Source: Methanomicrobium sp. W14
GTDB lineage: Archaea > Halobacteriota > Methanomicrobia > Methanomicrobiales > Methanomicrobiaceae
Length of the DNA stretch: 64,000 bases
Assembly (NCBI RefSeq): GCF_017875315.1
Contig: NZ_JAGGMM010000001.1
Location: 558,001-622,000 of the forward strand
Direction of reading: 5' to 3'
Positions within the stretch are counted from its first letter, which is position 1, and each line of letters begins with the position of its first letter. The position numbers and the translations under genes are program-made. Of the stretch, positions 47,835 through 60,956 are shown piece by piece. The notes beneath the pieces are model-generated. The model made no database searches and was not told the origin of the DNA. It saw nothing but the letters and a program-made list of their open reading frames with translations.

Positions 47835-48277
47835 AAATAATCCCTGAAATCCATAGGGCTGCACTCGCTCTTTCCGCCTTCAGGAATCCAGTTGTCTTCA
47901 AAGTATTTGAGAATGTAATCATCCCATGAACCAAGATGCTCCGAAGAAATAACCTCATTGACATTATCAAAGAGTTGAAGATATGCAATATCCACGGGTG
48001 ATTTGCCAAGAGTTATCTCCATCAGATAAATGTCAAACCCTGTCGGGACCCATCTCTCAAACTCCGCCTTGCTTGCCGCCGCTTCAAGAGGAATGGAATA
48101 GTGGTAGATATTTTTCTTAATATAGGGCTTGAAATCATTCTGCCCTTTGTTTGCCTGAATGCACGCTACTTTGTATCCCTTACCGCTGAAATGGTTGTAC
48201 AGTTTGAGTATCAGTTTCGTTTTCCCCTGTTCAGGGACTGAAGAAAATACGTAAATTTTTGGATATGATAACGTCAT
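47750..48277 (-). CDS. P-loop NTPase of CobB/dethiobiotin-synthetase style, possibly cut at the 3' end
   Basis: A 175-residue protein starting MTLSYPKIYVFSSVPEQGKT. The first loop is a degenerate Walker A (SSVPEQGKT), as in CobQ/CobB/BioD-like enzymes. GYKVACIQANKG and DIYLMEITLGKSPVD follow as switch and Walker B-like regions. The end (AMEKRGRKHLVGLGCL) is short and overlaps the Cys-rich frame by about 85 bases, so the natural C-terminus may be lost. It is divergent from the radical SAM gene 113 bases away. Function unknown. Confidence 0.6.
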   Translation of the reverse strand: MTLSYPKIYVFSSVPEQGKTKLILKLYNHFSGKGYKVACIQANKGQNDFKPYIKKNIYHYSIPLEAAASKAEFERWVPTGFDIYLMEITLGKSPVDIAYLQLFDNVNEVISSEHLGSWDDYILKYFEDNWIPEGGKSECSPMDFRDYFHDRNIQRVAIGAMEKRGRKHLVGLGCL

Positions 48278-48390
48278 TTTGCCCCACCACAGATTATAAT
48301 ATATAATAAAATAGTAATATTAATTATTACTTTAGTTATAAAAATTAATTTAACAAGACACGCTGATACCCTGGGGACACATGATGATGA
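48278..48390. promoter_or_regulatory. Divergent promoter between P-loop and radical SAM genes
   Basis: 113 AT-rich bases. Two-sided TATA-like runs occur (ataatatataataaaa about 48296-48311, and ttataaaaattaattt about 48335-48350). The second lies about 45 bases before the radical SAM ATG (48391). Confidence 0.4.
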
Positions 48391-49225
48391 GTGATGTATA
48401 ATATAAATAATAAAATACCCCCAATCCTGCAGGTCGAACCCTCAACGGACTGCAACCTCGACTGCCCGTTCTGCCTAAGAAAGAAATACTCACAAAAAGG
48501 AGAAAACCTCAACTTTGAAGTGTTTAAAGAAGCTGTCAATAAACACGGTTTCAGTTACCTCTCTCTTCACGGGTGGGGAGAGCCCCTTCTCAACCCGCGC
48601 CTTTTTTGATATAATAAAATACGGTTCAGGGAAAGGGATCTCTGTTAATTTCACCACAAACGCAACACTAGTTAAAGAAAATACAAATGAACTGCTCGGT
48701 TCAGGACTTGAGATCGTCGCATTTAGTCTCCCCGACATATTAATGTTCACCCCTGAGATCAGGCATAACATAGAACATTTCATAACATGCAGAAACAGCA
48801 GCAGAAAGCCTGATTCTCCAAAAACATACATCAATGCCGCACTGATGGAGAGGAACTTCGACACCGTAGAGAAGGTTCTCTCTGTTTCAAAGGAGCTTGG
48901 TGTGGATGCCATAAACTTCGAGAGGTCGTATCCGTGGAGACCGGAATATACCGAAAAAGAAGAGACAATCTTTAAGAAGATAACAGATGCAGCAGAAAAA
49001 ACTGATTGTAAAGTCGTAGTTCCACTGCCCCATACCCTCCCCTGCAGGCTCTTCAATACTACCCTCTTCATGAGGTGGAACGGCGACATAACGCCGTGCT
49101 GCTACAGGCCGGATCACGTACTGGGTAATATAATGAAAGACGATTTTGATGACATAATATCCAAAAGAGAAAAATTCTGGAAAAACATGGCCACAGACCA
49201 GGTGTGCACCTCATGCGGGATTTAA
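48391..49225 (+). pseudogene. Radical SAM/SPASM-like protein, frameshifted in a T run
   Basis: Radical SAM enzyme with C-terminal SPASM/twitch-like cysteines. The start MMYNINNKIPPILQVEPSTD leads to the cluster motif CNLDCPFC. The first frame ends at TGA just after LLNPRLF (48609). The continuation DIIKYGSGKGISVNFTTN in the shifted frame runs to TAA 49225 and contains RWNGDITPCCYRPDHVLGN and VCTSCGI. Removing one T from the six T at 48602-48607 would restore one frame of about 277 residues. This could be a true mutation, a slippery switch or a base-calling error. Confidence 0.75.
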
Positions 49226-49475
49226 GATCTAATCTCATGTAAATCCGGCATCATACAGTTACTCCACCGGGGCAAAATGAAAAAATCCATCAAAGGTAAG
49301 CTTTAGTGTAAAACATGGGCTTTGAATCAGTGAAGTTGACACCTGCCCGCCCCTGGAAAATAACAATAATTCTCAGAACTTTTACAGAAAGCTTCAGACT
49401 ACAATAAATAAGTTATTCAGACAGCTCTCCTTTAAAACTATTCTGAATATTCAAAAAAAAAACTAAAAAGAAAAA

Positions 49476-49925
49476 TTACAGAGTCTCATCTGTAATTATC
49501 TGGACACTCACAATATCATGCTGGCGTTCGGCAAGTTTGTTTGCCTTAAAGATATTCTTTCCGCCCTTGCCTATTGCGATTCCCCTGTCTTCTTCCTCAA
49601 CATCGACAGTTGCAACATATTCGCCGTTTTCATTCTCTTCGATGTTTACGGTAAGAACACGTGCAGGCAAAAAGCAGTTCTTTATAAACTGCTCGGGGTC
49701 GTTTGAAAATTCAACGACTTCTATCTTTTTGCCGAGGTCTTCGGATGCCTTCTTTATGCTTGAACCCTGCTTTCCTATAGCACGTCCCATATCCCCGGGG
49801 TTGATGACAAAAATAAGACGATCGTTTCTTTCGTCAACTATACAGTCACGGCTTCCTGCACCGGTGATATCCTCAAATTGTTTCATCAACTGAAGACTCT
49901 GTTCGTTTAATACAATTTCTCCCAT
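49476..49925 (-). CDS. nusA: Archaeal NusA-like transcription factor
   Basis: 149-residue, two-KH RNA-binding protein. KH loops are GRAIGKQGSSIKKAS and GIAIGKGGKNIFKAN. It is linked to transcription elongation or termination in archaea. It lies 4 bases downstream of rpl30e and is the last gene of the rpo operon in this window. Confidence 0.92.
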   Translation of the reverse strand: MGEIVLNEQSLQLMKQFEDITGAGSRDCIVDERNDRLIFVINPGDMGRAIGKQGSSIKKASEDLGKKIEVVEFSNDPEQFIKNCFLPARVLTVNIEENENGEYVATVDVEEEDRGIAIGKGGKNIFKANKLAERQHDIVSVQIITDETL

Positions 49926-49929
49926 GTAA

Positions 49930-50217
49930 TTAAACCCTCTTCAATGACAGGATATCGGAATCTCCTGCATCAACAATTGCAAGAGCACTTACAAAATGCG
50001 GTCTTCCACATGACATTCCAAGTGCCTTACTGGAGTCTTCGTATGTATATGAGAATACATCCTGATCTTTAAGATATGAAATAAATTCATCAGGACAGTT
50101 GTCTGCTACGACAACCATCTGTGCTTTACCCTCTGAGATACAATCTTTTGTTTCTTTCTGGCCGATTACTACATTGCCAGATTTAATTGCGCGTCTGAGA
50201 GACGTTTCGAAATCCAT
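49930..50217 (-). CDS. rpl30e: Ribosomal protein eL30-like (L30e)
   Basis: 95-residue protein of the L7Ae/L30e RNA-binding fold. KSGNVVIGQKETKDCISEGK and MVVVADNCPDEFISYLKDQ are typical. It sits between rpoA'' and nusA, the standard archaeal position. Confidence 0.9.
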   Translation of the reverse strand: MDFETSLRRAIKSGNVVIGQKETKDCISEGKAQMVVVADNCPDEFISYLKDQDVFSYTYEDSSKALGMSCGRPHFVSALAIVDAGDSDILSLKRV

Positions 50218-50257
50218 TGAAATTCTCCTAAATTTTAGTTGGTTTTGATTTTTTTAG

Positions 50258-54072
<3,815 letters not shown>

Positions 54073-54087
54073 TTACTATTTTCCTCC

Positions 54088-55914
54088 TTATACCTGATCC
54101 TCAAGGTGCATTCTTGGCGCAATGCACATACTCTTCATCTCATCCAGAAGCAGTTTAAATGCATAACTCATCTCTACCGGGTAGATGTCTGTCTCGTTTC
54201 CGCATGCAAGACAGCGTGTGGTATTACGGTTTCTGTCAAGGAATGCAATCATGCCGCATTTTGCACAGACATACTGCTCAACTTTATCAGATTCATCAAG
54301 AAGGCGCTCCTTAAGAGCCATTGCAGCACCGTGACCAATTAAAACATCACGCTCCATCTCTCCGAACCTGAGACCTCCCTCACGGGCACGCCCTTCTGTA
54401 GGCTGACGTGTAAGAACCTGAACCGGTCCGCGTGAACGTGCATGCATCTTGGACGATACCATATGATACAGTTTCTGGTAGTAAATGACACCAATATAGA
54501 TATCAGCCTTAAACTGGCGCCCGGTGATTCCGTCATACATGACTTCACGACCATTATGCGAGAATCCCAGTGCCTTAAGAGATTTTCTGAGCCTTTCTTC
54601 AGGTTCACCGCTGAAAGCCGTCGCATCAATTCTTCTGCCTTCAAGAGACCCGACTTTTCCTCCTATCATCTCAAGCATATGTCCTACGGTCATACGTGAA
54701 GGTATTGCATGCGGATTTATTACGAGGTCGGGAGCGATTCCGGCTTCCGTAAACGGCATGTTCTCCTGTGGGGTAATTAGTCCCACAACACCCTTCTGCC
54801 CGTGACGTGAAGCGAATTTATCACCGACTTCAGGGACACGAAGGTCACGTGTCCTTACTTTTACAAGACGTGAGGAATTCTCACCTTCAGTTACAATAAC
54901 AGTATCAACAATACCATGTTCATTGCTTCTCATAGTAACTGAAGTATCTCGACGTTTTTCAACAGATATAAGTTCTCCTGATGGTTCCTCAAGGAAACGC
55001 GGAGGAGAAGTCTTCCCGATGAGCACATCCTTCTCTCTGACAATGGTTTCCGGATTTATTATACCGTCACTGTCAAGATTCTGATAAGAATCAGCCCCGT
55101 GGGCTCCTGAAACCTCTTCATCGGGAACCTCAATCTTATCAACCTGCCCGCCGGGATAACGCCTTTCTTCACCGTCGTATGTCCTGAAGAAGTGGGAACG
55201 ACCGACACCACGCTCAATGGAGCCTTTATTGAATATCAAAGAATCTTCAATATTAAACCCTTCGTATGAAAGAACAGCGACAACAAGGTTCTGACCGGCA
55301 GCCCTGTCGTCGGATCCTATAATTTTTGATGCCTGAGTATGGACAAGAGATTTCTGGACATAATGCAGGAGATGTCCACGTGTGTCAGGCCTCAGTTTCA
55401 TATTGGATGCTCCAAAACCAAGGGCCTGTTTTATCATACCTGCACCCATTGTTACACGGGGAGATGCATTGTGCTCAGGGAAAGGCACATGAGCCGCACC
55501 TATACCCAGAATAAGAGACGGGTCAATTTCCATATGAGTGTGTTCAGGTGTCAGATCCTCTTCCCTGATTGCGATAAGGAGGTCTTCCTCTTCCTCTGCA
55601 TCAATAAACTCAATAAGTCCCTTTGACACGAAATCCATGAAATCCGCATCGCCTGATTTCAGTTTGGCAATATCCTCATTTGTAAGAACAGGCCTTCCGG
55701 ACTCAACGACTATGAGAGGACGTCTTGCACGGCCTCTGTCAGTATGGATTATAATGTCCCCGTTATATTCCTTGTATGATATGTTAATTTCAGTGGAAAG
55801 TTCACCACGCCTTCTCATCCTGCGGACATTGCTGACCAGAGCCTCAGGGTCATCGCAGAGACCAATAAGGGCACCGTCAACAAAAACCCTGGATTTTTTG
55901 TGAATGCTGCTCAT
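54088..55914 (-). CDS. rpoB1: RNA polymerase subunit B' (Rpo2C)
   Basis: C-terminal part of the second-largest subunit, 608 residues. [17 protein letters not shown] and [17 protein letters not shown] are conserved, as is the zinc set CAKCGMIAF...CLACGNETD. Its start overlaps the rpoB'' stop by 4 bases, showing the split B subunit of methanogens. Confidence 0.95.
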   Translation of the reverse strand: MSSIHKKSRVFVDGALIGLCDDPEALVSNVRRMRRRGELSTEINISYKEYNGDIIIHTDRGRARRPLIVVESGRPVLTNEDIAKLKSGDADFMDFVSKGLIEFIDAEEEEDLLIAIREEDLTPEHTHMEIDPSLILGIGAAHVPFPEHNASPRVTMGAGMIKQALGFGASNMKLRPDTRGHLLHYVQKSLVHTQASKIIGSDDRAAGQNLVVAVLSYEGFNIEDSLIFNKGSIERGVGRSHFFRTYDGEERRYPGGQVDKIEVPDEEVSGAHGADSYQNLDSDGIINPETIVREKDVLIGKTSPPRFLEEPSGELISVEKRRDTSVTMRSNEHGIVDTVIVTEGENSSRLVKVRTRDLRVPEVGDKFASRHGQKGVVGLITPQENMPFTEAGIAPDLVINPHAIPSRMTVGHMLEMIGGKVGSLEGRRIDATAFSGEPEERLRKSLKALGFSHNGREVMYDGITGRQFKADIYIGVIYYQKLYHMVSSKMHARSRGPVQVLTRQPTEGRAREGGLRFGEMERDVLIGHGAAMALKERLLDESDKVEQYVCAKCGMIAFLDRNRNTTRCLACGNETDIYPVEMSYAFKLLLDEMKSMCIAPRMHLEDQV

Positions 55915-57470
55915 AAGACCTCCCTCTTAAGCTCCTCAACGCCAAGATTGTAAAGCATCCTGTTTATTGCCTGCTCGTCCTTGACGCCCTTTGATATCTC
56001 TACCATCTGTGCAAAGTTTTTAACAAGACCACAGTTCGGACCTTCAGGTGTTTCTGAAGGACAAATTCTTCCCCACTGTGTAGGGTGAAGATCACGGGCC
56101 TCAAAATGCGGCTGTGAACGGGAAAGAGGTGATATTACACGCCTGAGGTGAGACACAACAGCCATATGATCAACTCTGTCGAGAAGCTGCGAAACACCGG
56201 TTCTTCCGCCGACCCAGTTTCCGGTTGCAAGAGGATGCAGAAGACGCTCTGTCAGAACATCGGCACGTACAGCAGTTGAGATCGAGAGGTCGCGATGTCT
56301 CATACTTGCACGTTCAAGCTGGTATTTGACATCCCTTGTAAGCCTGTTAAGAGATATACGGAACAGGTCCTCCATAAGGTCTCCTGCAAGTTTGAGGCGC
56401 TTATTGGAGTAGTGATCCTTATCATCGATTCTCCTTCTGTCAAGAACAAGATCAAAACAGGCTTCAGCCATCCTTCCAAGGAAATGTGCCTTTGCAAGAC
56501 GTACTCCCTCACATGCAGCCTGGTATCCGGGGTCTTCCTCTTTTATCCCTGTCGGCATCAGTTCATTTAAATGCGGGAGCAGATAGTTGTCAAGTACAAA
56601 TTCAGCACGTTTTTTCTGGTAGTCACGTGTCTGGTTTGGTGCAAGCTTCTTTCCCACATACATAATGCCTTCCTCGGTGTTGTCGCATTCACTTTCCTCA
56701 AGATTCTGGAGCATGAAAGTCAGGATATCCTCATCTGTCGAGACTGCATTTACTATATCATGGTCACCGTTGAGACCAAGCGCACGCATTAAATCGACAA
56801 ATTTCAGGTGTCCTGCGACTGAAGGAAAGGAAACCTCAAGAAGATTCTTTTTGTTTCTCTCAACAATAACAAGTGCACGGTAGCCACGAAACTGCGAGAA
56901 AACCTTGGCAACGTAGATACGTTCGTTGTACCTCTCGGTGAACTCAGTCATTATTTTATTGGACGCAAGGTCCTCAAGCGTCATTAATACACGCTCCGAG
57001 CCGTTTACTATAAAATAACCGCCCGGGTCATGGGAATCTTCACCGTGATCGATTCTTTCTTCATCGGAGAGACCATACAGGTTGCATGATTTTGACCCGA
57101 CCATTACCGGAAGCTGTCCGATTGTTGTTGTTACCGGGTCATTTTTTTCGTCTCCCTGAACGAGTGTCATGTCAAGCTGGATAGGAGCTGCATACGTAAG
57201 GTTTCGCAGACGCGCTTCACTCGGATAAAGTCCGGACTGTGAACCATCAGCTTCACGTACAACCGGTTTTTCAACACGTATATCTCCAAGTTCAACCCAT
57301 ACAGGCTCGTTGTCTTTACCTCTTTGTGCAATATCAGTCTCAATCACTCTTTGTTCGTTAACAACTTTCTGAAGATTGTAATCCAGAAAATAGTTATAAG
57401 AGTCAAGCTGATGACGCGCCACATGTGCACGCGAAAAATATGCTTCGGACAATGTTTTACGATCTAACAA
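55911..57470 (-). CDS. rpoB2: RNA polymerase subunit B'' (Rpo2N)
   Basis: N-terminal part of the second-largest subunit, 519 residues. It contains [20 protein letters not shown] and [20 protein letters not shown], the fork-loop motif. It follows rpoH by 27 bases. Confidence 0.95.
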   Translation of the reverse strand: MLDRKTLSEAYFSRAHVARHQLDSYNYFLDYNLQKVVNEQRVIETDIAQRGKDNEPVWVELGDIRVEKPVVREADGSQSGLYPSEARLRNLTYAAPIQLDMTLVQGDEKNDPVTTTIGQLPVMVGSKSCNLYGLSDEERIDHGEDSHDPGGYFIVNGSERVLMTLEDLASNKIMTEFTERYNERIYVAKVFSQFRGYRALVIVERNKKNLLEVSFPSVAGHLKFVDLMRALGLNGDHDIVNAVSTDEDILTFMLQNLEESECDNTEEGIMYVGKKLAPNQTRDYQKKRAEFVLDNYLLPHLNELMPTGIKEEDPGYQAACEGVRLAKAHFLGRMAEACFDLVLDRRRIDDKDHYSNKRLKLAGDLMEDLFRISLNRLTRDVKYQLERASMRHRDLSISTAVRADVLTERLLHPLATGNWVGGRTGVSQLLDRVDHMAVVSHLRRVISPLSRSQPHFEARDLHPTQWGRICPSETPEGPNCGLVKNFAQMVEISKGVKDEQAINRMLYNLGVEELKREVL

Positions 57471-57497
57471 GTAAGACCACCCTTAAACTGTAAAGAT

Positions 57498-57749
57498 TTA
57501 TTTTTTAGGCCTTTTTACGACCATTCTATATGCTTCAGCCCGCCCTGCTGTCTGGCTTATGCGAACAATTCTAATTACGTCATTGATCTTTGCGCCAACT
57601 TCCTTTACCGCCGGATCATCATGGTAAATCTTAGGAAGCTGATCACGGGTGATCTGGTAAGAAGAGAGCAATTTATCGATCTCTTCTGCACTCATGATTT
57701 GATGGTCAGGTACCATTACGTGATTTAATACAGAAAAATTGGTGCTCAT
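57498..57749 (-). CDS. rpoH: RNA polymerase subunit H (Rpo5)
   Basis: 83-residue assembly subunit, homologous to the C-terminus of eukaryotic RPB5: [20 protein letters not shown] and [20 protein letters not shown]. The frame is open further upstream (to 57854), but that part runs into tRNA-Lys. The ATG at 57749 is preceded by aggggc and gives the normal length. It is the first gene of the operon; an inverted repeat (ccaaaat...attttgg, 57807-57827) lies in its leader. Confidence 0.93.
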   Translation of the reverse strand: MSTNFSVLNHVMVPDHQIMSAEEIDKLLSSYQITRDQLPKIYHDDPAVKEVGAKINDVIRIVRISQTAGRAEAYRMVVKRPKK

Positions 57750-57845
57750 CTTTAGCCCCTTTTTAATGTTAAAATTTTGATCAGATGCATCACCGTCGAA
57801 AAAATACCAAAATACGCCACATTTTGGTTGAAATTTTGTGGCAAG

Positions 57846-57919
57846 CGGGCCCAAGGGGATTTGAACCCCCGACCACCTGGTTAAAAGCCAGGCGCTCTGC
57901 CTGACTGAGCTATAGGCCC
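57846..57919 (-). tRNA. tRNA-Lys (anticodon TTT)
   Basis: Read on the minus strand: acceptor gggccta pairs with tgggccc, and the anticodon arm is cctgg-cttttaa-ccagg with TTT at the centre. The T arm is gggg-ttcaaat-cccc within a slightly longer stem. The discriminator is G and CCA is not encoded. It lies about 95 bases before rpoH, in the same direction. Confidence 0.93.
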
Positions 57920-58100
57920 TTTTTCCTAGATCTATTCAGCATTATTACAACGCATTAATATGATTTAAACATATCTGTCCATTAATATAGCTTTAAAAAA
58001 ACATAAAAAAAATGAGATCTCATCCGCGCAAACATTGAAAAATCCCCGTTAAATACAGTTTTATTAAATCTTATCTGAGTTACTGTTAATGGATAGAACC

Positions 58101-58718
58101 TTACTTAAATGATTTTTTTATCTGCTCAAGGCGTTCTTCCTGAAGTTTTATGCTCATCTGCATACTCTTAATTGCATGGGCGATATTCTCCCCGATTTTA
58201 ATTTCACCGTCATTCAGATTGTACGTGGATTCAAGAATCTTGAACAGGCGTTTTGAGACATCCACACTTTTACTGAGCCTTTCGTATTCCTCTACAATCT
58301 GTTCTTCTATCCCTGCACCCTTTGCCTCTTTTACATCGTCCGTAATATTCTGCCGGCGTTTCAGGATATATTCTATTGCATCATACAGCTGGCGGTGTGT
58401 TGTGGGCTTCATCACATAGTCTTCTATGTAGGCTCCATATTCCTGCGCCTCTTCAGGTGTAAGCTGCTTTGCGGTGAGCATCATTACAGGTATATCCTTT
58501 GTGGAAGGATTTGTTTTAATTTTTTCCAGAGTTTCCCACCCGTCCATAGGCTCCATCATTATGTCGAGCAGAATAAGGTCAGGTGTAAACTCTTTTAATT
58601 TTTCAAGACATTCAGGTCCGCTATAGCATGCGACAGGGTCATATCCCCCACGTTCAAGCATGGCCACAAATACGTCTACTATCATAGGACTGTCGTCGAC
58701 TACAAGAATTTTATACAT
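58101..58718 (-). CDS. Response regulator with receiver domain and helical output
   Basis: 205 residues. The receiver domain occupies about 1-120: LVVDDSPM with paired Asp, the phospho-acceptor in LILLDIMMEPMDGWE, and the conserved Lys in MLTAKQLTPEEA. The rest (about 130-205) is a charged helical region, likely coiled coil, without a known DNA-binding domain. Its ATG shares a base with the roadblock stop (TAATG), so the two are coupled. Confidence 0.88.
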   Translation of the reverse strand: MYKILVVDDSPMIVDVFVAMLERGGYDPVACYSGPECLEKLKEFTPDLILLDIMMEPMDGWETLEKIKTNPSTKDIPVMMLTAKQLTPEEAQEYGAYIEDYVMKPTTHRQLYDAIEYILKRRQNITDDVKEAKGAGIEEQIVEEYERLSKSVDVSKRLFKILESTYNLNDGEIKIGENIAHAIKSMQMSIKLQEERLEQIKKSFK

Positions 58719-59098
58719 TACAAATCCTCCGCTAAATTGCCGGATATGGTATTTATCATTTTACGGATTTCTGCGATACTCTCCATCTTATTAGCTATTA
58801 TGACGATTAAATTTTTCCGGTTTATACTTTTTACAATAATTAAACCGTCTTTATTTTTGGTTTCCATCAATATATCATCAGGAGCACTCACATGAAATGT
58901 GCTGCATGCAGCTTCTGCAGATGCATACATTGTAGCGCCTGTTATGCCAAGAAATGGAGATGAGGCAGAATTGCTTTCAGACTTTCCTATAATCTGACCT
59001 TCAGTTGAAACTATCGCACAGGAAATTACCCCCTCAACTGCCATTATATCAGCGACAGAACTCTCTACTTTAGTATTCAAATGATTAATTTCACTCAT
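58718..59098 (-). CDS. Roadblock/LC7-domain protein
   Basis: A 126-residue roadblock protein: ILxVEGVISCAIVSTEGQII-like text near residues 18-38 and LIVKSINRKNLIVIIANK near 85-105. Such proteins often regulate small GTPases or polarity (MglB-like). The frame opens at TTG 59122, but the ATG at 59098 follows ggaggtt. It is upstream of the response regulator and divergent from the MinD-like ATPase. Confidence 0.82.
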   Translation of the reverse strand: MSEINHLNTKVESSVADIMAVEGVISCAIVSTEGQIIGKSESNSASSPFLGITGATMYASAEAACSTFHVSAPDDILMETKNKDGLIIVKSINRKNLIVIIANKMESIAEIRKMINTISGNLAEDL

Positions 59099-59447
59099 CT
59101 CCAATTGAACCTCCAAAAGCAACTATAATCCTTATGTTTTTCATTCCATATTAATTTTGTAAAGATTACCTTTTTTTCATTGATTTAAGATTTAATACTG
59201 TTTGCTTATCTATCTGACCAGCTAAATAGTCTTTAATCATTATAGATAAGGTTATTTGATAACGGAGTATTTTAAAAGTTTAGATATATATTAACGTACA
59301 TATTGTATATTTTCATAGTGCAACACAGAAAATCTTAATGAAATTGTAGATTGAATATCTAAAAGAAAATAAGTCGTTTGAATTCGAATGATATATATAT
59401 TGAATAATTTGATAATCAAGATTAAAGTTTTGCAGTCCGAGTGAATT
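59099..59447. promoter_or_regulatory. Divergent promoter region between roadblock and MinD-like genes
   Basis: About 350 AT-rich bases. A TATA-like run, gatatatatattg (about 59389-59401), lies about 47 bases before the MinD-like ATG. On the other side, ttaatactg/taatttt stretches could serve the roadblock gene. No ORF or RNA was recognised. Confidence 0.4.
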
Positions 59448-60239
59448 ATGGTAGTTACTTACACTATTGCTTCAGGCAAAGGAGGAACCGGAAAAACAAC
59501 TTTGTCTGTCAATCTGGGAACAATGCTTGCTCATTATGGAGAGGAGACTTATATTCTTGATGCTGACATGGGTATGGCAAATATCAGCATCATACTGGGT
59601 CTGGAAAATGTTCCGGTAACTCTGCATGAAGTGCTTGCAGGAAAAGCACATGTCTCAGAAGCAATATATGAAGGGCCGTGCGGCGTGAAGGTCATTCCGA
59701 GCGGAATATCCCTTCAGGGTTTTCAAAACGCTAACCCCGAGAACCTGCATGATGTGATGAAAGACATCATAAACCAGTGCGACGTTCTTATTATGGATGC
59801 ACCTGCAGGAATAAGCAGGGACGGCGTTATCCCGCTTGCAATTGCCGACGAAGTAATACTTGTTATAAACCCGGAACTCTCATCAATGGTTGATGCGCTT
59901 AAAACAAAAATTCTGACCGAACTTATCGGGGGACACATCAAAGGAGCCATACTTAACAGGGCAACTCTCGAGAAGACAGAACTAAGCGTACATAAAATAG
60001 AGGAGGTTCTCGGGGTGAAAGTTATAGGGCTGATACCGGATGACCCGAATGTCAGAAGGTCTGCCGCATACAAAATTCCAATCGTAGTTAAATACCCCAA
60101 TTCTCCCGCATCCGTTGAAATCAAAAAAATTGCTGCAGAACTTGCAGGCGTCGAATATAAAAAGTCCGACACCTTATCAGCGTCTGATGATAAATTTCTG
60201 GATCGTCTGGCACGTTCAATTACCAGGAGGAAAAAGTAG
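59448..60239 (+). CDS. MinD/ParA-family ATPase
   Basis: Deviant Walker A ATPase: TIASGKGGTGKTTLSVNLGT at residues 6-25, then YILDADMGMANISIILG and LIMDAPAGISRDGVIPLAIA. 263 residues, as in archaeal MinD homologues. Archaeal MinD proteins often act in placing polar structures rather than in division. The next small membrane gene begins directly after its stop. Confidence 0.85.
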   Translation: MVVTYTIASGKGGTGKTTLSVNLGTMLAHYGEETYILDADMGMANISIILGLENVPVTLHEVLAGKAHVSEAIYEGPCGVKVIPSGISLQGFQNANPENLHDVMKDIINQCDVLIMDAPAGISRDGVIPLAIADEVILVINPELSSMVDALKTKILTELIGGHIKGAILNRATLEKTELSVHKIEEVLGVKVIGLIPDDPNVRRSAAYKIPIVVKYPNSPASVEIKKIAAELAGVEYKKSDTLSASDDKFLDRLARSITRRKK

Positions 60240-60446
60240 ATGTATCAGTTTGGAGCCGAATTCTTCATAATAGTTCTCTTTGGATTAGTAATCATATTTC
60301 TGCTGTTTCTTCTCTACCTGATGCAGAGAAGAGTAAACCAGCTGATGAATGAAGTAAACGACATTAACAGTACAATGAACGTCACATGTTCTGAACTTGA
60401 AGAACTTACAAAAAATGTAGAGGAATTTAAAAAAATTAACATATAA
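60240..60446 (+). CDS. Small membrane-anchored coiled-coil protein
   Basis: 68 residues: one hydrophobic helix (about 8-28: FFIIVLFGLVIIFLLFLLYL) and a C-terminal heptad-like coil (VNQLMNEVNDINSTMNV, ELEELTKNVEEFKK). It begins at the base after the MinD-like stop, so the pair is co-translated. It could be the membrane partner of the ATPase; this is an inference. Confidence 0.65.
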   Translation: MYQFGAEFFIIVLFGLVIIFLLFLLYLMQRRVNQLMNEVNDINSTMNVTCSELEELTKNVEEFKKINI

Positions 60447-60518
60447 TCCAAAGGAAACCAGATTAAAAAGAGAAAATAGATATGTGATCCCGTTCAATCT
60501 GATATAACACCTATAAAA

Positions 60519-60593
60519 GGGGCCATAGGGTAGCCTGGACCATCCTAGGAGACTGGGGGTCTTCTGACCCGCGTTCAAATCGCGGTGGCCCCA
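60519..60593 (+). tRNA. tRNA-Pro (anticodon GGG)
   Basis: Acceptor ggggcca pairs with tggcccc; the anticodon arm is ggaga-ctggggg-tcttc with GGG at positions 34-36; the T arm is ccgcg-ttcaaat-cgcgg. The discriminator is A and CCA is not encoded. A TATA-like ctataaaa directly precedes the 5' end. Confidence 0.9.
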
Positions 60594-60956
60594 TTATTTT
60601 TTTGAAATCACTCTGGTTAATTAATACGATTAATAATTATAATTATTGATTATTATCAAATAGTATTATATTAATAAACAACAATATAACTATCAGGTGA
60701 GTTAAAATGACAGTATATCATTGCAACAATCCATTTGAGAGCTTTGTCGAAGGCTTATATCATCTGAAGAATTTAAAGCCAAAGAAAAATTAAATACTTT
60801 TTTTGTAGATTTACTTCCCAATATTTTTTTCCGGTTTATTCCACGGGCTAAAAAAAGAAATTTTAATTTCAGATATTCTTGCATAATAATGTCCGAAACC
60901 AGTATATCTAACAGAAAACAGACCCAAATAAATGTACCAGTCACGGTAACGATAAC
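60594..60956. other. Spacer after tRNA-Pro
   Basis: About 360 AT-rich bases, mainly ta-rich from 60620 to 60690. It contains one 28-codon ORF with a ribosome site (60707-60793, listed separately). The end, before 60957, lacks a clear promoter. A minus-strand ORF across this area is a shadow. Confidence 0.35.
60707..60793 (+). CDS. Very small ORF with ribosome site, doubtful
   Basis: 28 codons, MTVYHCNNPFESFVEGLYHL and a Lys-rich end, preceded by ggtgagttaaa. Family unknown. It could be a leader peptide or chance. Confidence 0.2.
   Translation: MTVYHCNNPFESFVEGLYHLKNLKPKKN

Noticed and set aside
47835-48009. Upstream part of the Cys-rich reading frame as a signal peptide
   Set aside because: The text is the out-of-frame shadow of the P-loop gene and lacks a charged head plus hydrophobic core plus cleavage pattern.
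57750-57854. N-terminal extension of rpoH
   Set aside because: It runs into tRNA-Lys, lacks family similarity, and a good ribosome site precedes the internal ATG at 57749.
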